64,000 nucleotides of DNA, taken from the NCBI GenBank assembly GCA_004353515.1, contig SMNZ01000008.1:170316-234315 (forward strand). Reading direction: 5' to 3'. Numbering within the stretch: position 1 is the first letter of the stretch; each line of letters begins with the position of its first letter. The position numbers and the translations under genes were made by a program. Positions 1 to 10,283 of the stretch are shown piece after piece. The notes under the pieces were generated by a model. It had not been told where the DNA came from. It ran no database searches and saw only the letters and a program-made list of their open reading frames with translations. Source of the stretch: Alteromonadaceae bacterium M269. GTDB taxonomy: Bacteria > Pseudomonadota > Gammaproteobacteria > Enterobacterales > Alteromonadaceae.

Positions 1-603
1 CCTAGTATGAGCAGAACAAGCTTATACAAAGCACGCAGACAGATGAGTATGTTATTCCAAAGTGGTGCGCTTTTTACCGATATGAGTGTCTTCGACAATG
101 TCGCATTTCCACTAAGAGAACATACTAATTTATCAGAATCTCTCATCCGCTTAATGGTTTTGATGAAATTACAATCTGTTGGGTTGAGAGGTGCAGCAGA
201 TCTGATGCCGAGCGAGTTATCTGGCGGAATGGCTAGAAGAGCAGCATTAGCCAGAGCAATCGCCTTAGATCCTGAACTTATACTCTACGACGAGCCATTT
301 GCTGGGCAAGATCCTATCTCCATGGGCGTTCTCGTTAAGCTTATCAAAGAGCTCAATGACGCACTGAACCTGACGAGTGTTGTAGTTACGCACGACGTCA
401 CAGAAGTCATGTCAATCGCTGACTATGTCTACATCTTGGCAGACAAACACATTATCGGTTCAGGAACGCCACAAGAAATAAAGCAAAGTGAATCTGAACT
501 TGTTCAACAGTTTTTGCACGGGCAAGCTGATGGTCCAGTACCTTTTCATTTCCCAGCGAATACATTGGAGGACGAGCTATTGTTAACAGGTGGTACCAAA
601 TGA
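1..603 (+). CDS. mlaF: MlaF, ATP-binding subunit of the Mla phospholipid transporter (5' end outside window)
   Basis: The reading frame is open from base 1, so the N-terminal part with the Walker A loop lies outside the window and the ATG at 7 is internal. What is visible is an ABC ATPase: the Q-loop region (MLFQSGALF), the signature [16 protein letters not shown], Walker [14 protein letters not shown] and the switch histidine VVVTHD. The family normally has about 270 residues, so about 70 are missing. It energises the inner-membrane MlaFEDB complex that keeps outer-membrane lipid asymmetry. The stop overlaps the mlaE start (ATGA), as expected in the mlaFEDCB operon. The identification rests on both the motifs and the neighbours. 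Confidence 0.95.
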   Translation, partial: PSMSRTSLYKARRQMSMLFQSGALFTDMSVFDNVAFPLREHTNLSESLIRLMVLMKLQSVGLRGAADLMPSELSGGMARRAALARAIALDPELILYDEPFAGQDPISMGVLVKLIKELNDALNLTSVVVTHDVTEVMSIADYVYILADKHIIGSGTPQEIKQSESELVQQFLHGQADGPVPFHFPANTLEDELLLTGGTK

Positions 604-1379
604 AAGCATTAGTTTCACTGGGTGCATCAACACTTGATAGAATAGCTGCACTTGGCCGAGCAACGGCGATACTGACCGGTGCGTTATTTGCCAAACCAAC
701 ACCGATGAAAAGCTTCCCTTTAGTCTTGAAGCAAATATACGTTGTTGGCGTTCAGTCTTTACTCATTATCTTAGTTTCCGGCTTATTTATCGGTATGGTT
801 ATGGCACTTCAAGCCTATACCGTACTTGTCAGCTACGGTGCCGAAGATAGCTTAGGCCCGATGGTAGCGCTATCTCTACTCAGAGAGTTGGGGCCAGTTG
901 TAACTGCTTTGCTGTTTGCGGGTAGAGCCGGTTCTGCACTGACAGCAGAAATAGGGTTAATGAAAGCAACAGAGCAGTTGAGTAGTTTGGAAATGATGGC
1001 TATTGACCCGCTTCGCCGGGTTATCGCTCCTCGCTTCTGGGCTGGCGTTATTTCAATGCCTTTGCTTGCCATCATCTTTAGTACAGTGGGTATTTTAGGC
1101 GGTCATGCCGTCGGTGTTGATTGGCTAGGTGTAGATTCCGGAAGCTATTGGTCCATTATGCAGGCCACAGTAGAGTTTAACCAAGATGTCGTTAACGGCA
1201 TTATCAAAAGCTTAGTGTTTGCTTTTGTAGTGACATGGATAGCCGTATTTAAAGGCTATGACGCAGTACCTACATCTGAAGGTATCAGCAAAGCAACAAC
1301 ACAAACGGTTGTGCATTCATCATTGGCTATATTAGGCCTGGATTTTGTACTAACAGCATTAATGTTTGGAACATATTAG
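600..1379 (+). CDS. mlaE: MlaE, permease subunit of the Mla phospholipid transporter
   Basis: The 259-residue length matches the MlaE/permease family (about 260). Hydrophobic segments begin near residue 45 ([19 protein letters not shown]). The family's conserved cytoplasmic loop is present as [23 protein letters not shown], where the ATPase docks. It forms the dimeric inner-membrane core through which lipids pass between MlaD and the membrane. The start overlaps the mlaF stop by four bases and the next gene begins 10 bases after its stop, so translation is coupled in one operon. Confidence 0.96.
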   Translation: MKALVSLGASTLDRIAALGRATAILTGALFAKPTPMKSFPLVLKQIYVVGVQSLLIILVSGLFIGMVMALQAYTVLVSYGAEDSLGPMVALSLLRELGPVVTALLFAGRAGSALTAEIGLMKATEQLSSLEMMAIDPLRRVIAPRFWAGVISMPLLAIIFSTVGILGGHAVGVDWLGVDSGSYWSIMQATVEFNQDVVNGIIKSLVFAFVVTWIAVFKGYDAVPTSEGISKATTQTVVHSSLAILGLDFVLTALMFGTY

Positions 1380-1389
1380 GAGCGTTAAG

Positions 1390-1860
1390 GTGAATAACAG
1401 GAAAGTAGAATTATTCGTAGGTTTGTTCGTTGCATTAGCAATAGCCTCGATGCTTGTTTTGGCAATGAAAGTTGCAGACAAAGGCATCGCAGGAAACGGC
1501 GAGACTTATAATTTACATGCAAAGTTCGATAATATTGGTGGTCTAAAAGTGCGCTCTGCTATCAAAGTAGGTGGTGTTACTGTTGGTCGTATTACGAATA
1601 TAACGCTGGATGCAGACGAGTTTACGCCAGTCGTCACTCTGACCATTTCAAAAGAGTACGACAGTTTTCCGGAAACTAGCTCAGTTTCCATTCTTACGTC
1701 AGGGCTCTTAGGTGAGCAGTATATTGGACTTCAGCCAGGCTTCAGTTTTGATGACGAAAGCGGCATTTTGCAAGATGGCGATTTTATCGAAGACACTAAG
1801 TCAGCACTGGTATTAGAAGATCTTATCGGACAATTTTTATTTAGTAAAAGCGAGGACTAA
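1390..1860 (+). CDS. mlaD: MlaD, MCE-domain lipid-binding subunit
   Basis: I chose the GTG at 1390 because AGGAG lies just upstream (1379-1383) and the N-terminus then reads as a short charged stretch followed by a membrane anchor (VELFVGLFVALAIASMLVL), as in MlaD. An in-frame ATG at 1366 would overlap mlaE. A single MCE domain follows (about residues 38-115, including LKVRSAIKVGGVTVGRI). At 156 residues it is slightly shorter than the E. coli protein (about 183) at the C-terminus. It forms the periplasmic hexameric ring that receives lipids from MlaC. Its stop overlaps the mlaC ATG by one base. Confidence 0.94.
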   Translation: MNNRKVELFVGLFVALAIASMLVLAMKVADKGIAGNGETYNLHAKFDNIGGLKVRSAIKVGGVTVGRITNITLDADEFTPVVTLTISKEYDSFPETSSVSILTSGLLGEQYIGLQPGFSFDDESGILQDGDFIEDTKSALVLEDLIGQFLFSKSED

Positions 1861-2531
1861 TGTTTCATATTCACTCTCAACCATGGTCTAGCTTAAGTCT
1901 TTTAAAAGGTATCGTCTTAAGTGCGATACTTTTGGTGTCTACCATGGCATCTTCCCAAGTTAGAGCTGAATCAGATAATCCATACATATTGCTACAAGAA
2001 GTTGCTGCGGTAACTTTTGAGCGTATAAAAAGAGAAAGGGATGATATCGAACAAAACCCAGAACTACTGCGTGCAGTCATCGAAGAAGAGCTTTTGCCTT
2101 ATATCGATTACAAGTTCTCTGCATTAAAAGTATTAGGGAAAAACCTAAAGTCAGTTCCTAGAGAGAAAGTACCTGAATTTATTCAAGTTTTCCGTGAATA
2201 TTTGATCACAACTTACGCGCTTGCATTGACTTACTATGACGACCAAGAGGTTGTCTTCGAGCCGGTGAAAGAAATCACGAATGAACGCATTGTTACTGTA
2301 CGTGTACTTATTAAAGATAAAGACGCACCTGACATTAAAGTTGCGTTTAAGGTAAGGAAAAACAAGAAAACCAACAAATGGAAAGCTTACGACATGATTG
2401 CTGAAGGTATCAGTTTGTTATCAAGTAAGCAGAGTGAACTTGAGTCAGTTGTTCGTCAAAAAGGCATTGATACCGTTATTGAGTTGTTAAGAGAAAAGAA
2501 CAAGCAACCTATCACGCTCGAAAGGTCATAA
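1860..2531 (+). CDS. mlaC: MlaC, periplasmic phospholipid shuttle
   Basis: The protein has an N-terminal signal peptide (hydrophobic run LLKGIVLSAILLVSTMASS, cleavage probably after VRA). An MlaC/Ttg2D domain follows over about residues 45-205, with the family-like segment FIQVFREYLITTYALALTYYDDQEVVFEP. At 223 residues it matches the family. It carries phospholipids between the outer-membrane MlaA complex and inner-membrane MlaFEDB. mlaA itself is not in the window. It sits between mlaD (one-base overlap) and mlaB in the usual operon order. Confidence 0.95.
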   Translation: MFHIHSQPWSSLSLLKGIVLSAILLVSTMASSQVRAESDNPYILLQEVAAVTFERIKRERDDIEQNPELLRAVIEEELLPYIDYKFSALKVLGKNLKSVPREKVPEFIQVFREYLITTYALALTYYDDQEVVFEPVKEITNERIVTVRVLIKDKDAPDIKVAFKVRKNKKTNKWKAYDMIAEGISLLSSKQSELESVVRQKGIDTVIELLREKNKQPITLERS

Positions 2532-2534
2532 TTG

Positions 2535-2825
2535 ATGTCAACGGTCAACTTAAGTGCAGACGGCGAACTCGCTATCCAAGGCGATTTGAACACAGAATCA
2601 GTTATGGCTCTATGGCCCAGCTATCAGAATGAGTTGTCTAAAGTCAGTGCTTTGACAATTAATCTAGGCGCTTTGGGAAAATTCGATACTGCGGGTTTAG
2701 CTTGGTTACTGCAGTTAAAAGGTGAATGCAAAAAACAAGGTATTACCTTTGGCTTAAAAAACACACCTTCCGGCGTCGAATCTCTAGCCAGAATTAGTGG
2801 CGTCGAAGAGATACTAACTCAGTAA
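2535..2825 (+). CDS. mlaB: MlaB, STAS-domain subunit of the Mla complex
   Basis: This is a small single-domain STAS protein (96 residues) with the typical core SALTINLGALGKFDTAGLAWLLQL, where the DTAG region is the usual conserved turn. MlaB binds MlaF and stabilises or regulates the transporter. A TTG at 2532 directly follows the mlaC stop, but the ATG at 2535 is preferred. It is the last gene of the mla run. About 115 bp without a gene separates it from ibaG. Confidence 0.9.
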   Translation: MSTVNLSADGELAIQGDLNTESVMALWPSYQNELSKVSALTINLGALGKFDTAGLAWLLQLKGECKKQGITFGLKNTPSGVESLARISGVEEILTQ

Positions 2826-2940
2826 TATCTTCCAAATAGAGGTATATCGCTATATTACCTCTGCCTTTTCATTGTTATTATTGTATGTTGTTCCCTGACG
2901 CTTGTTAGGGAACAAAGTTACAACAAACGGTCTAATACTT

Positions 2941-3207
2941 ATGCAAATTGATGATATAAAAGCGCTACTTAACGATGCGTTAGAGCTCTCTGAATTACAA
3001 GTTATGGGAGAAGGTTCCCACTTTCAGGTTATTGCTGTCGGCGATATCTTCGAAGGAATGAGTAGAGTGAAAAAACAACAAGCAGTCTATGCGCCTTTGT
3101 CGCACCTGATTGCAGATGGCAGCATGCACGCAGTCACCATTAAAGCCTTTTCGAATGCAGAATGGGAAAAACAGAAGCTTTTCCACTCAACGGATAACAC
3201 GCTATAA
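2941..3207 (+). CDS. ibaG: IbaG/YrbA, BolA-family protein
   Basis: I took the ATG at 2941 (MQIDDIKALLNDAL) rather than the upstream in-frame codon at 2902, because BolA-like proteins begin at this helix. The resulting 88 residues fit the family. BolA-type features include the EGSHFQVIAVGDIFEG segment and the invariant-type histidine in APLSHLIADGSMHAVTIKAF. IbaG proteins pair with monothiol glutaredoxins in iron-sulfur homeostasis and, in enterobacteria, with acid response. The position between mlaB and murA is the standard gammaproteobacterial arrangement. The stop abuts the murA ATG. Confidence 0.93.
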   Translation: MQIDDIKALLNDALELSELQVMGEGSHFQVIAVGDIFEGMSRVKKQQAVYAPLSHLIADGSMHAVTIKAFSNAEWEKQKLFHSTDNTL

Positions 3208-4470
<1,263 letters not shown>

Positions 4471-4482
4471 CTCTATAAGGAG

Positions 4483-5577
4483 TTACAGTTCCTTGTTTGG
4501 CAGGGTCGATATTTCGATGGGTAAAGTGATTGTTTGACCTTGTCTACGCACAACAAAATTCATGATAGTTCCGGGCGGTGTCTCAGTAATTTTATCTAAC
4601 ATCTGCTTTGAACTATCAACTTTCTCTCCATCTAGTTCAATAATGACATCCTGTAATTGCATTCCACCCTTTGCAGCTGGACCAGCAGGATCAATAGCTG
4701 TCACACCAATACCAATAACGCCATTAACGCTTTGTATCAGCTCAGCTCCCTGAATTCCCATATATCCACGAGTTACCATCCCCCCAGAAATAAGGCGGTC
4801 CATCACACTCTTAGCAAGGTCGTATGGGACGGCAAAGAAAACACCGGCAACATCGATAACACGATTATTCTCATCCAATGATTTGAAGTTCGCATTATTA
4901 ATACCCATCAAATAGCCATTGCTATCAATGAGAGCTCCTCCTGAACTTCCTTCATTCATTACCGCATCGGTTTGAATATAATCAGAATACTGACGTAAAC
5001 CATTTCCAAGGCCAGCTCTTAATGCACCAACAACACCTTGAGTGGTTGTTTGTCCTAGATTGTATGGGTTACCGATAGCCATCACCAAATCACCAACGTG
5101 AGGTTGCCTATCTTCAATCTGAGGTATTACTGGCAAGTTGTCAGCATTCACTTTCAACACAGCGAGATCAGTGTGTACATCGAAGCCAATCATTTGAGCT
5201 TCGAGATTACGGCCATCCTGCAGGCTCACGACAATTTGATCCGCGTTATCGATAACGTGATAGCACGTTAGAATGTGCCCACTCTCCGTCATAATGACGC
5301 CAGAGCCCAGTCCTCTTTGCTCGACACGTTCACGCCTAAAAAGAGTAGTACGCGTACCAATGGCTGTGGTGTATATATTCACAACCGCAGGTCCTGCGCG
5401 ATTGATAGCATCTCGAAAACTTAGACGTTCAGGAATTTTGCGCTCTGAGTTAAACCAATTAATTGAAAAGCTTTCCCCATATCGCAACGCAGGCACAAAA
5501 GTTAGCAGCACTGCCGACACAACAATACCTAACAAGATTGAACGGACGATAAAGGCCAGATACTTATTTGCTTTCAC
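4483..5577 (-). CDS. degS: DegS, membrane-anchored regulatory serine protease
   Basis: The 364-residue HtrA-family protease has an N-terminal membrane anchor (LAFIVRSILLGIVVSAVLL) and a single C-terminal PDZ domain, which separates it from two-PDZ DegQ. The catalytic triad is visible: His in CYHVIDNA, Asp in HTDLAVLKV and Ser in NEGSSGGALID. Family knowledge: DegS senses misfolded outer-membrane proteins and cleaves RseA to release sigma E. The start is a GTG with a weak ribosome site. It lies downstream of degQ on the same strand, but a strong hairpin terminator (5683-5712) stands between them, so it probably has its own promoter in 5578-5682. Confidence 0.93.
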   Translation of the reverse strand: MKANKYLAFIVRSILLGIVVSAVLLTFVPALRYGESFSINWFNSERKIPERLSFRDAINRAGPAVVNIYTTAIGTRTTLFRRERVEQRGLGSGVIMTESGHILTCYHVIDNADQIVVSLQDGRNLEAQMIGFDVHTDLAVLKVNADNLPVIPQIEDRQPHVGDLVMAIGNPYNLGQTTTQGVVGALRAGLGNGLRQYSDYIQTDAVMNEGSSGGALIDSNGYLMGINNANFKSLDENNRVIDVAGVFFAVPYDLAKSVMDRLISGGMVTRGYMGIQGAELIQSVNGVIGIGVTAIDPAGPAAKGGMQLQDVIIELDGEKVDSSKQMLDKITETPPGTIMNFVVRRQGQTITLPIEISTLPNKEL

Positions 5578-5682
5578 TTAAGGCTCAAGGTTCCCAGAAC
5601 TAGAATGAATAAACGATAATATCAACATGAGTTAGTGTTATATACCTAAATCAGTATTAAGTACATTATTCAGGGCAATAAC

Positions 5683-5712
5683 AAAGAGAGTCGCACGATG
5701 GCGACTCTCTTT
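5683..5712 (-). terminator. Rho-independent terminator after degQ
   Basis: A perfect 12-bp stem (5683-5694 with 5701-5712) has a 6-base loop, and the A/T ends of the stem form a short T run in either direction. It lies 25 bp beyond the degQ stop on the reverse strand and separates degQ from degS. Confidence 0.85.
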
Positions 5713-5737
5713 TCATATGAATACTATCGTTAACGAT

Positions 5738-7108
5738 TTAACGTACAACAAGATATAAAGATGTCTTACCGCGTTTAATATTCAATGCGATGACACCTTC
5801 TTTTTCATTCAGATAATCGCTCAACTCGCGAACACTAGTAATTGGGTTGCGGTTAACACCGATAATGACATCACCTTCAACCAATCCGCTACGTTGCGCC
5901 GGAGAACGGTCTTCGATATCCGAAACAACCACACCACTCACGCCTTGTTGAGTAGTACCGTTAGTTAAAGTTGCTCCACTCAATCCTGGGTGGATTTCTT
6001 CTGCACTCAATACTGCCGCTTCTGCAGAGCCAAGAGTCACATCAACGGTTTTTCTCTTACCGTCACGAAGTAGCGATAACTCAATTTGGGTGCCGGCACC
6101 GAGAGAACCAACTTTCGCTCTAAGCTCTTGGAACCCTTCAATGTCGTTACCATTAATTGCAACGATAATATCACCTGCATTAATACCAGCATCATCTGCG
6201 GCTGAATCAGGTGTGACTTCACGAACAAAAGCACCACGGTTAACACTGAGGTTCATAGCTTCTGCTAAGCCAGCATCAACATCACCACCAGAAATACCGA
6301 GCAATCCACGGCGAACTTCACCAAATTCAATAATCTGATCAACAAGGTTTTTCATCATATTACTTGGGATAGCAAAGCCAATACCAACGTTACCACCGCC
6401 TGGGCCAAATATAGCCGTGTTGATACCAACTAGTTCACCACGCAAGTTAACAAGCGCACCACCAGAGTTACCTCTGTTTATCGCGGCATCGGTTTGGATG
6501 AAATCTTCATAACCTTCGATATTCAGGCTTGAACGCCCTAAAGCGCTGACAATACCTGAAGTCACTGTCTGACTAAGTCCGAATGGGTTACCAACGGCAA
6601 TTACAAAATCACCTACTCTTAATTCATCTGAGTTTGCTAACTCCAGTGCAACTAAGTTGTCACTATCAACCTGCAAAAGCGCAATATCACTTTGTGGGTC
6701 TGCACCAATTTTCTTTGCTTCTAGCTCTCTACCATCTTTGAGCGTCACCGTAATTTCATTCGCATTATCAATAACGTGATGGTTTGTAACGATATAGCCT
6801 TTTTCCGCATCGATGATAACTCCTGAGCCCAAACCTCTAAATGGTCTTTCTTGTGTTTGCTCTCTCGGAGCATTAGGCCCAAAGAAGTGGCGGAAGACAT
6901 CCGGTAAGCGCTGACGAGACTGTTGACTGCCCACTACAGCGATACTAACAACCGCTGGTGTTGTTTCATCTAGCATAGGAGCTAGTGACGGTAATTCATC
7001 TTTGTCCTTTGAAAAAAACGGCAGCGCTGCGTAGCCTGGTAGCGTAGTAGCAAATACTGTTACTAATAAACTCAGAGTTACTGTTAATCGAGTTACGGCT
7101 TTTCTCAT
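5738..7108 (-). CDS. degQ: DegQ/DegP-type periplasmic serine endoprotease (two PDZ domains)
   Basis: The 456-residue length is closer to DegQ (about 455) than DegP (about 474). A signal peptide leads (hydrophobic LTVTLSLLVTVFATTLPGYA). The protease domain has His in TNHHVIDNA, Asp in QSDIALLQV and Ser in NRGNSGGALV. The linker has a short LA-loop (QQSRQRLPDVFRHFFGPNAP). Two PDZ domains follow, at roughly residues 265-355 and 370-456. It acts as periplasmic protease and chaperone for misfolded envelope proteins. An RBS (GGAGA) precedes the ATG. The degP versus degQ name is a length-based choice. Confidence 0.92.
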   Translation of the reverse strand: MRKAVTRLTVTLSLLVTVFATTLPGYAALPFFSKDKDELPSLAPMLDETTPAVVSIAVVGSQQSRQRLPDVFRHFFGPNAPREQTQERPFRGLGSGVIIDAEKGYIVTNHHVIDNANEITVTLKDGRELEAKKIGADPQSDIALLQVDSDNLVALELANSDELRVGDFVIAVGNPFGLSQTVTSGIVSALGRSSLNIEGYEDFIQTDAAINRGNSGGALVNLRGELVGINTAIFGPGGGNVGIGFAIPSNMMKNLVDQIIEFGEVRRGLLGISGGDVDAGLAEAMNLSVNRGAFVREVTPDSAADDAGINAGDIIVAINGNDIEGFQELRAKVGSLGAGTQIELSLLRDGKRKTVDVTLGSAEAAVLSAEEIHPGLSGATLTNGTTQQGVSGVVVSDIEDRSPAQRSGLVEGDVIIGVNRNPITSVRELSDYLNEKEGVIALNIKRGKTSLYLVVR

Positions 7109-7176
7109 AAGCTAATAATCTCCAATTATGAATAATGTAGTTAGGTTTCAGAAGACAAAACAATAGCGCTTAAAGT

Positions 7177-7626
7177 TCAACTTTTTTCAGCTTCATTTAT
7201 CTCTGTAACGTTTTTATCTTCCCCTGCAAACAAGCCTGAACCTGAGTTTGCATAGTCTCTAGGCTGATATTCAGACTTCACTTTTTCACGTGGCTGAGAG
7301 CTTTGCTTGTTGCTCAAATAAGCATCAGCAGTACCGCCAAAGAATTCCAATTTATCTTGCTCAGCAGTGCTATCGCTGCGACTCATGAGCTCTTCAAATG
7401 CATTTAAGCGCTGCTGCAACGCATCACATTGACGCTGTACGTCACTCACTAACTCTCTTGAGTCAGCTATATGTTGAGCTGTTTGCTGAGCAACTAGCTC
7501 TTTCATCGTCTCTTCTGAGTTGTCAGCAGTCTGTTCGGATGTTTGACCCTCCAACCAATACTTGGATACAAAGAATCCAATAACAACACCAACAAGTAAC
7601 AGTAGTAGTCCTACAATCCAATCCAT
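7177..7626 (-). CDS. zapG: ZapG/YhcB-like DUF1043 membrane protein
   Basis: The 149-residue protein begins with one membrane segment (WIVGLLLLLVGVVIGFFVSKYW). A helical, coiled-coil-prone region rich in Q and E follows (TAQHIADSRELVSDVQRQCDALQQRLNAFEELM), then a polar low-complexity tail. This is the layout of YhcB (DUF1043), which links cell division and envelope growth in enterobacteria. The neighbours support the call, since the gene lies between degQ and zapE as in many gammaproteobacteria. It is divergent from zapE, with about 215 bp of shared upstream DNA (7627-7842). Confidence 0.85.
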   Translation of the reverse strand: MDWIVGLLLLLVGVVIGFFVSKYWLEGQTSEQTADNSEETMKELVAQQTAQHIADSRELVSDVQRQCDALQQRLNAFEELMSRSDSTAEQDKLEFFGGTADAYLSNKQSSQPREKVKSEYQPRDYANSGSGLFAGEDKNVTEINEAEKS

Positions 7627-7842
7627 ATTGCTCTCTCACAAAATCGCTTTACTTAATAATACTCGCTGAGCAAAATATGAGGACATTTTATTTTCATTCA
7701 AGATGTAACAAATCACTTTTAATCCTAAATTTATGCCGTTCTGACTCTTTTCTTATCCTCAAATGAGGATAATCTTAGAAAAGTAAGAAATATCACGGTC
7801 AATTAGGATTTAGATTCGCCTTGTAAGGACAAGACACAACAG

Positions 7843-8949
7843 ATGTTAGACATGACGCCATGGCAGAAATATCAGCAGGATCTTCAGCGTCCTGACTTTC
7901 AGGAAGACTCTGCACAAGAAAACGCTGTCAAAGAACTGCAACGCCTTTACGACGAGTTAACACAACCCAAGAAAAAGAAAACATGGCGTGTCAGTATCCA
8001 AAAAGCATTCGGTAAAGGCCATAAAGAAGCTGGCATCCAAGGCATTTATTTTTGGGGTGGAGTAGGAAGAGGTAAAACATACCTTGTTGACACCTTCTAT
8101 GAATGCCTGCCGTTTAAACGCAAAATGCGGATACACTTCCACCGTTTTATGCACAGAGTGCACAAAGAGTTAGAAAAACTTGGACAACAACCTGATCCGT
8201 TGAAAAAAGTAGCAGACATTTTCGCTAAAGAAGCTCTTGTTATCTGCTTCGACGAGTTTTTCGTTTCGGACATTACCGATGCCATGATTTTGGGCACACT
8301 CATGGAGGAGCTATTTGCTCGCAATATTGTTCTTGTCGCAACCTCTAACATCATTCCTGATGATTTATATAAAAACGGGCTTCAGCGCGCACGCTTTCTG
8401 CCAGCCATAGAGCTTATTAATCAGAACAATCGCATAGTAAACGTTGATAGCGGTGTCGACTATCGCCTAAGAACACTGGAACAAGCTGAGATATATCATC
8501 ATCCGTTGGATGCAGCAGCTCAAGCAAACCTGCAACGATATTTCTCGCAGCTTGCACCAGAGGAAGGCTCTTATGGTGAATCAATTGAGGTTGAAAATAG
8601 ACTCATTTCAACAATACGCAATGCTGATGGTGTTGTGATGTTCGAATTTGATGAGCTCTGTATTGGTGCTAGAAGCCAGCTGGACTATATGGAAATTAGC
8701 CGTTGCTATCACACGGTTTTAGTAGCAAATACTAAGCAGATGGGGCAACAAACGGATGACGTGGCTCGTCGTTTTATCGCCATGATAGACGAGTTTTACG
8801 AACGCAACGTCAAATTGATCATGTCTGCCGAAGTTGCATTGGAAGATTTATATACCGACGGGCAACTCGTTTTTGAGTTTAAACGCTGTTTAAGTCGACT
8901 TCAGGAAATGCAGTCACACGACTATCTCGCGACTCAGCATTTACCTTAA
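7843..8949 (+). CDS. zapE: ZapE, AFG1-type cell-division ATPase
   Basis: At 368 residues it matches the AFG1/ZapE family. Walker A is GGVGRGKTYLVD and Walker B LVICFDEFFVSDI. The sensor-like VATSNIIPDDLYKNGLQRARFLP segment is a family hallmark. ZapE is a cytoplasmic P-loop ATPase that associates with FtsZ late in division. AAGGAC lies 12 bases before the ATG at 7843, and an internal ATG at 7852 is a possible alternative. About 200 bp of non-coding DNA holding the rplM promoter and leader follows. Confidence 0.95.
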   Translation: MLDMTPWQKYQQDLQRPDFQEDSAQENAVKELQRLYDELTQPKKKKTWRVSIQKAFGKGHKEAGIQGIYFWGGVGRGKTYLVDTFYECLPFKRKMRIHFHRFMHRVHKELEKLGQQPDPLKKVADIFAKEALVICFDEFFVSDITDAMILGTLMEELFARNIVLVATSNIIPDDLYKNGLQRARFLPAIELINQNNRIVNVDSGVDYRLRTLEQAEIYHHPLDAAAQANLQRYFSQLAPEEGSYGESIEVENRLISTIRNADGVVMFEFDELCIGARSQLDYMEISRCYHTVLVANTKQMGQQTDDVARRFIAMIDEFYERNVKLIMSAEVALEDLYTDGQLVFEFKRCLSRLQEMQSHDYLATQHLP

Positions 8950-9012
8950 AACCCCCGGTATTGATATTTTCGATAAATGTCAAATTAATAATGATCTTTT
9001 TATAGACTCGTG

Positions 9013-9018
9013 TATAAT
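9013..9018 (+). promoter_or_regulatory. Probable -10 element of the rplM-rpsI promoter
   Basis: A perfect TATAAT lies 136 bases before the rplM ATG. No convincing -35 hexamer stands at 16-18 bp upstream. The placement would give an untranslated leader of about 130 nt, consistent with the structured leader seen downstream. Confidence 0.5.
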
Positions 9019-9039
9019 TCGCGCCCTGCCCAGTTACAG

Positions 9040-9115
9040 CCGCTTTGGGAAGCGGTGTGGTCAAATCGCTCGAAGGGGCGCCAAATTTGACTTTCGGCCA
9101 AGTTTTTGGCTTGGC
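9040..9115 (+). promoter_or_regulatory. Structured leader upstream of rplM (possible L13 autoregulatory region)
   Basis: Three stem-loops can be drawn: CCGCTT/AAGCGG (9040-9045 with 9050-9055), GTCAAAT/ATTTGAC (9060-9066 with 9085-9091) and GCCAAG/CTTGGC (9097-9102 with 9110-9115). In E. coli the rplM-rpsI mRNA is autoregulated by L13 through its leader. Whether this leader does the same is inference. Confidence 0.4.
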
Positions 9116-9153
9116 AATGAGTAACAATTCAAACTTTATTTGGGTATTTTTAA

Positions 9154-9582
9154 ATGAAAACTTTTGTTGCAACACCTGACACGATTAAACGTGAATGGTT
9201 CGTGGTTGACGCCACAGACAAAACGCTAGGTAGGTTATCTACAGAGATTGCTCGCCGCCTACGTGGAAAACATAAGCCAGAGTATACTCCTCACATGGAT
9301 ACTGGTGATTACATTATCGTAATCAACGCTGAGAAAGTACGTGTAACGGGCAATAAAGCTCAAAACAAAATGTACTACTCACACACTGGTTACCCTGGCG
9401 GTATCAAAGAAATTAACTTTGATAAATTAATCCAGCGTAAGCCTGAGATGATCATCGAGAAAGCGGTCAAAGGTATGTTACCTAAAGGTCCTCTTGGACG
9501 TGCAATGTTCCGCAAAATGAAAGTTTATGCAGGTTCTGAGCACTCACATGCAGCTCAACAACCACAAGCACTTGAGATTTAG
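9154..9582 (+). CDS. rplM: Ribosomal protein L13
   Basis: The 142 residues match bacterial uL13 exactly in length. Family segments include [37 protein letters not shown] and [20 protein letters not shown]. It is an early-assembling 50S subunit protein. It is followed 11 bp later by rpsI in the universal rplM-rpsI operon. The region before the ATG is AT-rich with no clear Shine-Dalgarno, and the leader hairpins lie just upstream. Confidence 0.99.
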   Translation: MKTFVATPDTIKREWFVVDATDKTLGRLSTEIARRLRGKHKPEYTPHMDTGDYIIVINAEKVRVTGNKAQNKMYYSHTGYPGGIKEINFDKLIQRKPEMIIEKAVKGMLPKGPLGRAMFRKMKVYAGSEHSHAAQQPQALEI

Positions 9583-9593
9583 GAGCAAGACCA

Positions 9594-9986
9594 ATGGCAG
9601 ATAATCAATACTATGGCACCGGTCGCCGCAAAAGCTCAACTGCTCGCGTATTTTTACGTCCAGGCAGTGGTAGCATCGTAATCAATAAGCGCTCTCTAGA
9701 AGAGTTCTTTGGTCGTGAAACAGCACGTATGGTTGTTCGTCAACCACTAGAGCTTGTTGAGATGACAGAAAAGTTTGACCTATACATCACTGTTTCTGGT
9801 GGTGGTATCAGTGGTCAAGCTGGTGCAATTCGTCACGGCATCACTCGTGCCTTGATGGAATTTGATGAGACTCTACGTCCAGCACTACGTAAAGCGGGTT
9901 ATGTTACTCGTGACGCACGTAAAGTTGAGCGTAAGAAGGTTGGTCTTCACAAAGCACGTAAACGTCCTCAATACTCTAAGCGTTAA
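9594..9986 (+). CDS. rpsI: Ribosomal protein S9
   Basis: The 130-residue uS9 begins with [19 protein letters not shown] and ends with the conserved basic tail [14 protein letters not shown], whose C-terminal Lys-Arg reaches the P-site tRNA. GGAGCA lies just upstream of the ATG. It is cotranscribed with rplM, and a strong terminator follows 30 bp after the stop. Confidence 0.99.
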   Translation: MADNQYYGTGRRKSSTARVFLRPGSGSIVINKRSLEEFFGRETARMVVRQPLELVEMTEKFDLYITVSGGGISGQAGAIRHGITRALMEFDETLRPALRKAGYVTRDARKVERKKVGLHKARKRPQYSKR

Positions 9987-10016
9987 TCGACGTCAGATTA
10001 TTAAAGATGACTTTCG

Positions 10017-10043
10017 AAAACCCGGCTCAATGCCGGGTTTTTT
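10017..10043 (+). terminator. Rho-independent terminator of rplM-rpsI
   Basis: The stem CCCGGC/GCCGGG with a 5-base loop is preceded by AAAA and followed by seven T residues. This is a textbook intrinsic terminator. Confidence 0.93.
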
Positions 10044-10283
10044 GTATCCCAAAATCCCCTTTTTAAACCACTCTGAGTACCTGTTTTAGCACCATTTACT
10101 GACTCTTCCGTATAAAATTCACTTTCACCTTGATTTTTCAATGTTTTATTAACTAATTCCTTGTGTTTTCAGCGTGTTTTCTTTTATTATTTCCCGTTAA
10201 TTAAAACCTACATTTTTGCCCAAACAAGTTCATAGAAATTTGACAGGCAAAAGCACTCAAATCCTGAATCCGGAGAAAAGTGA

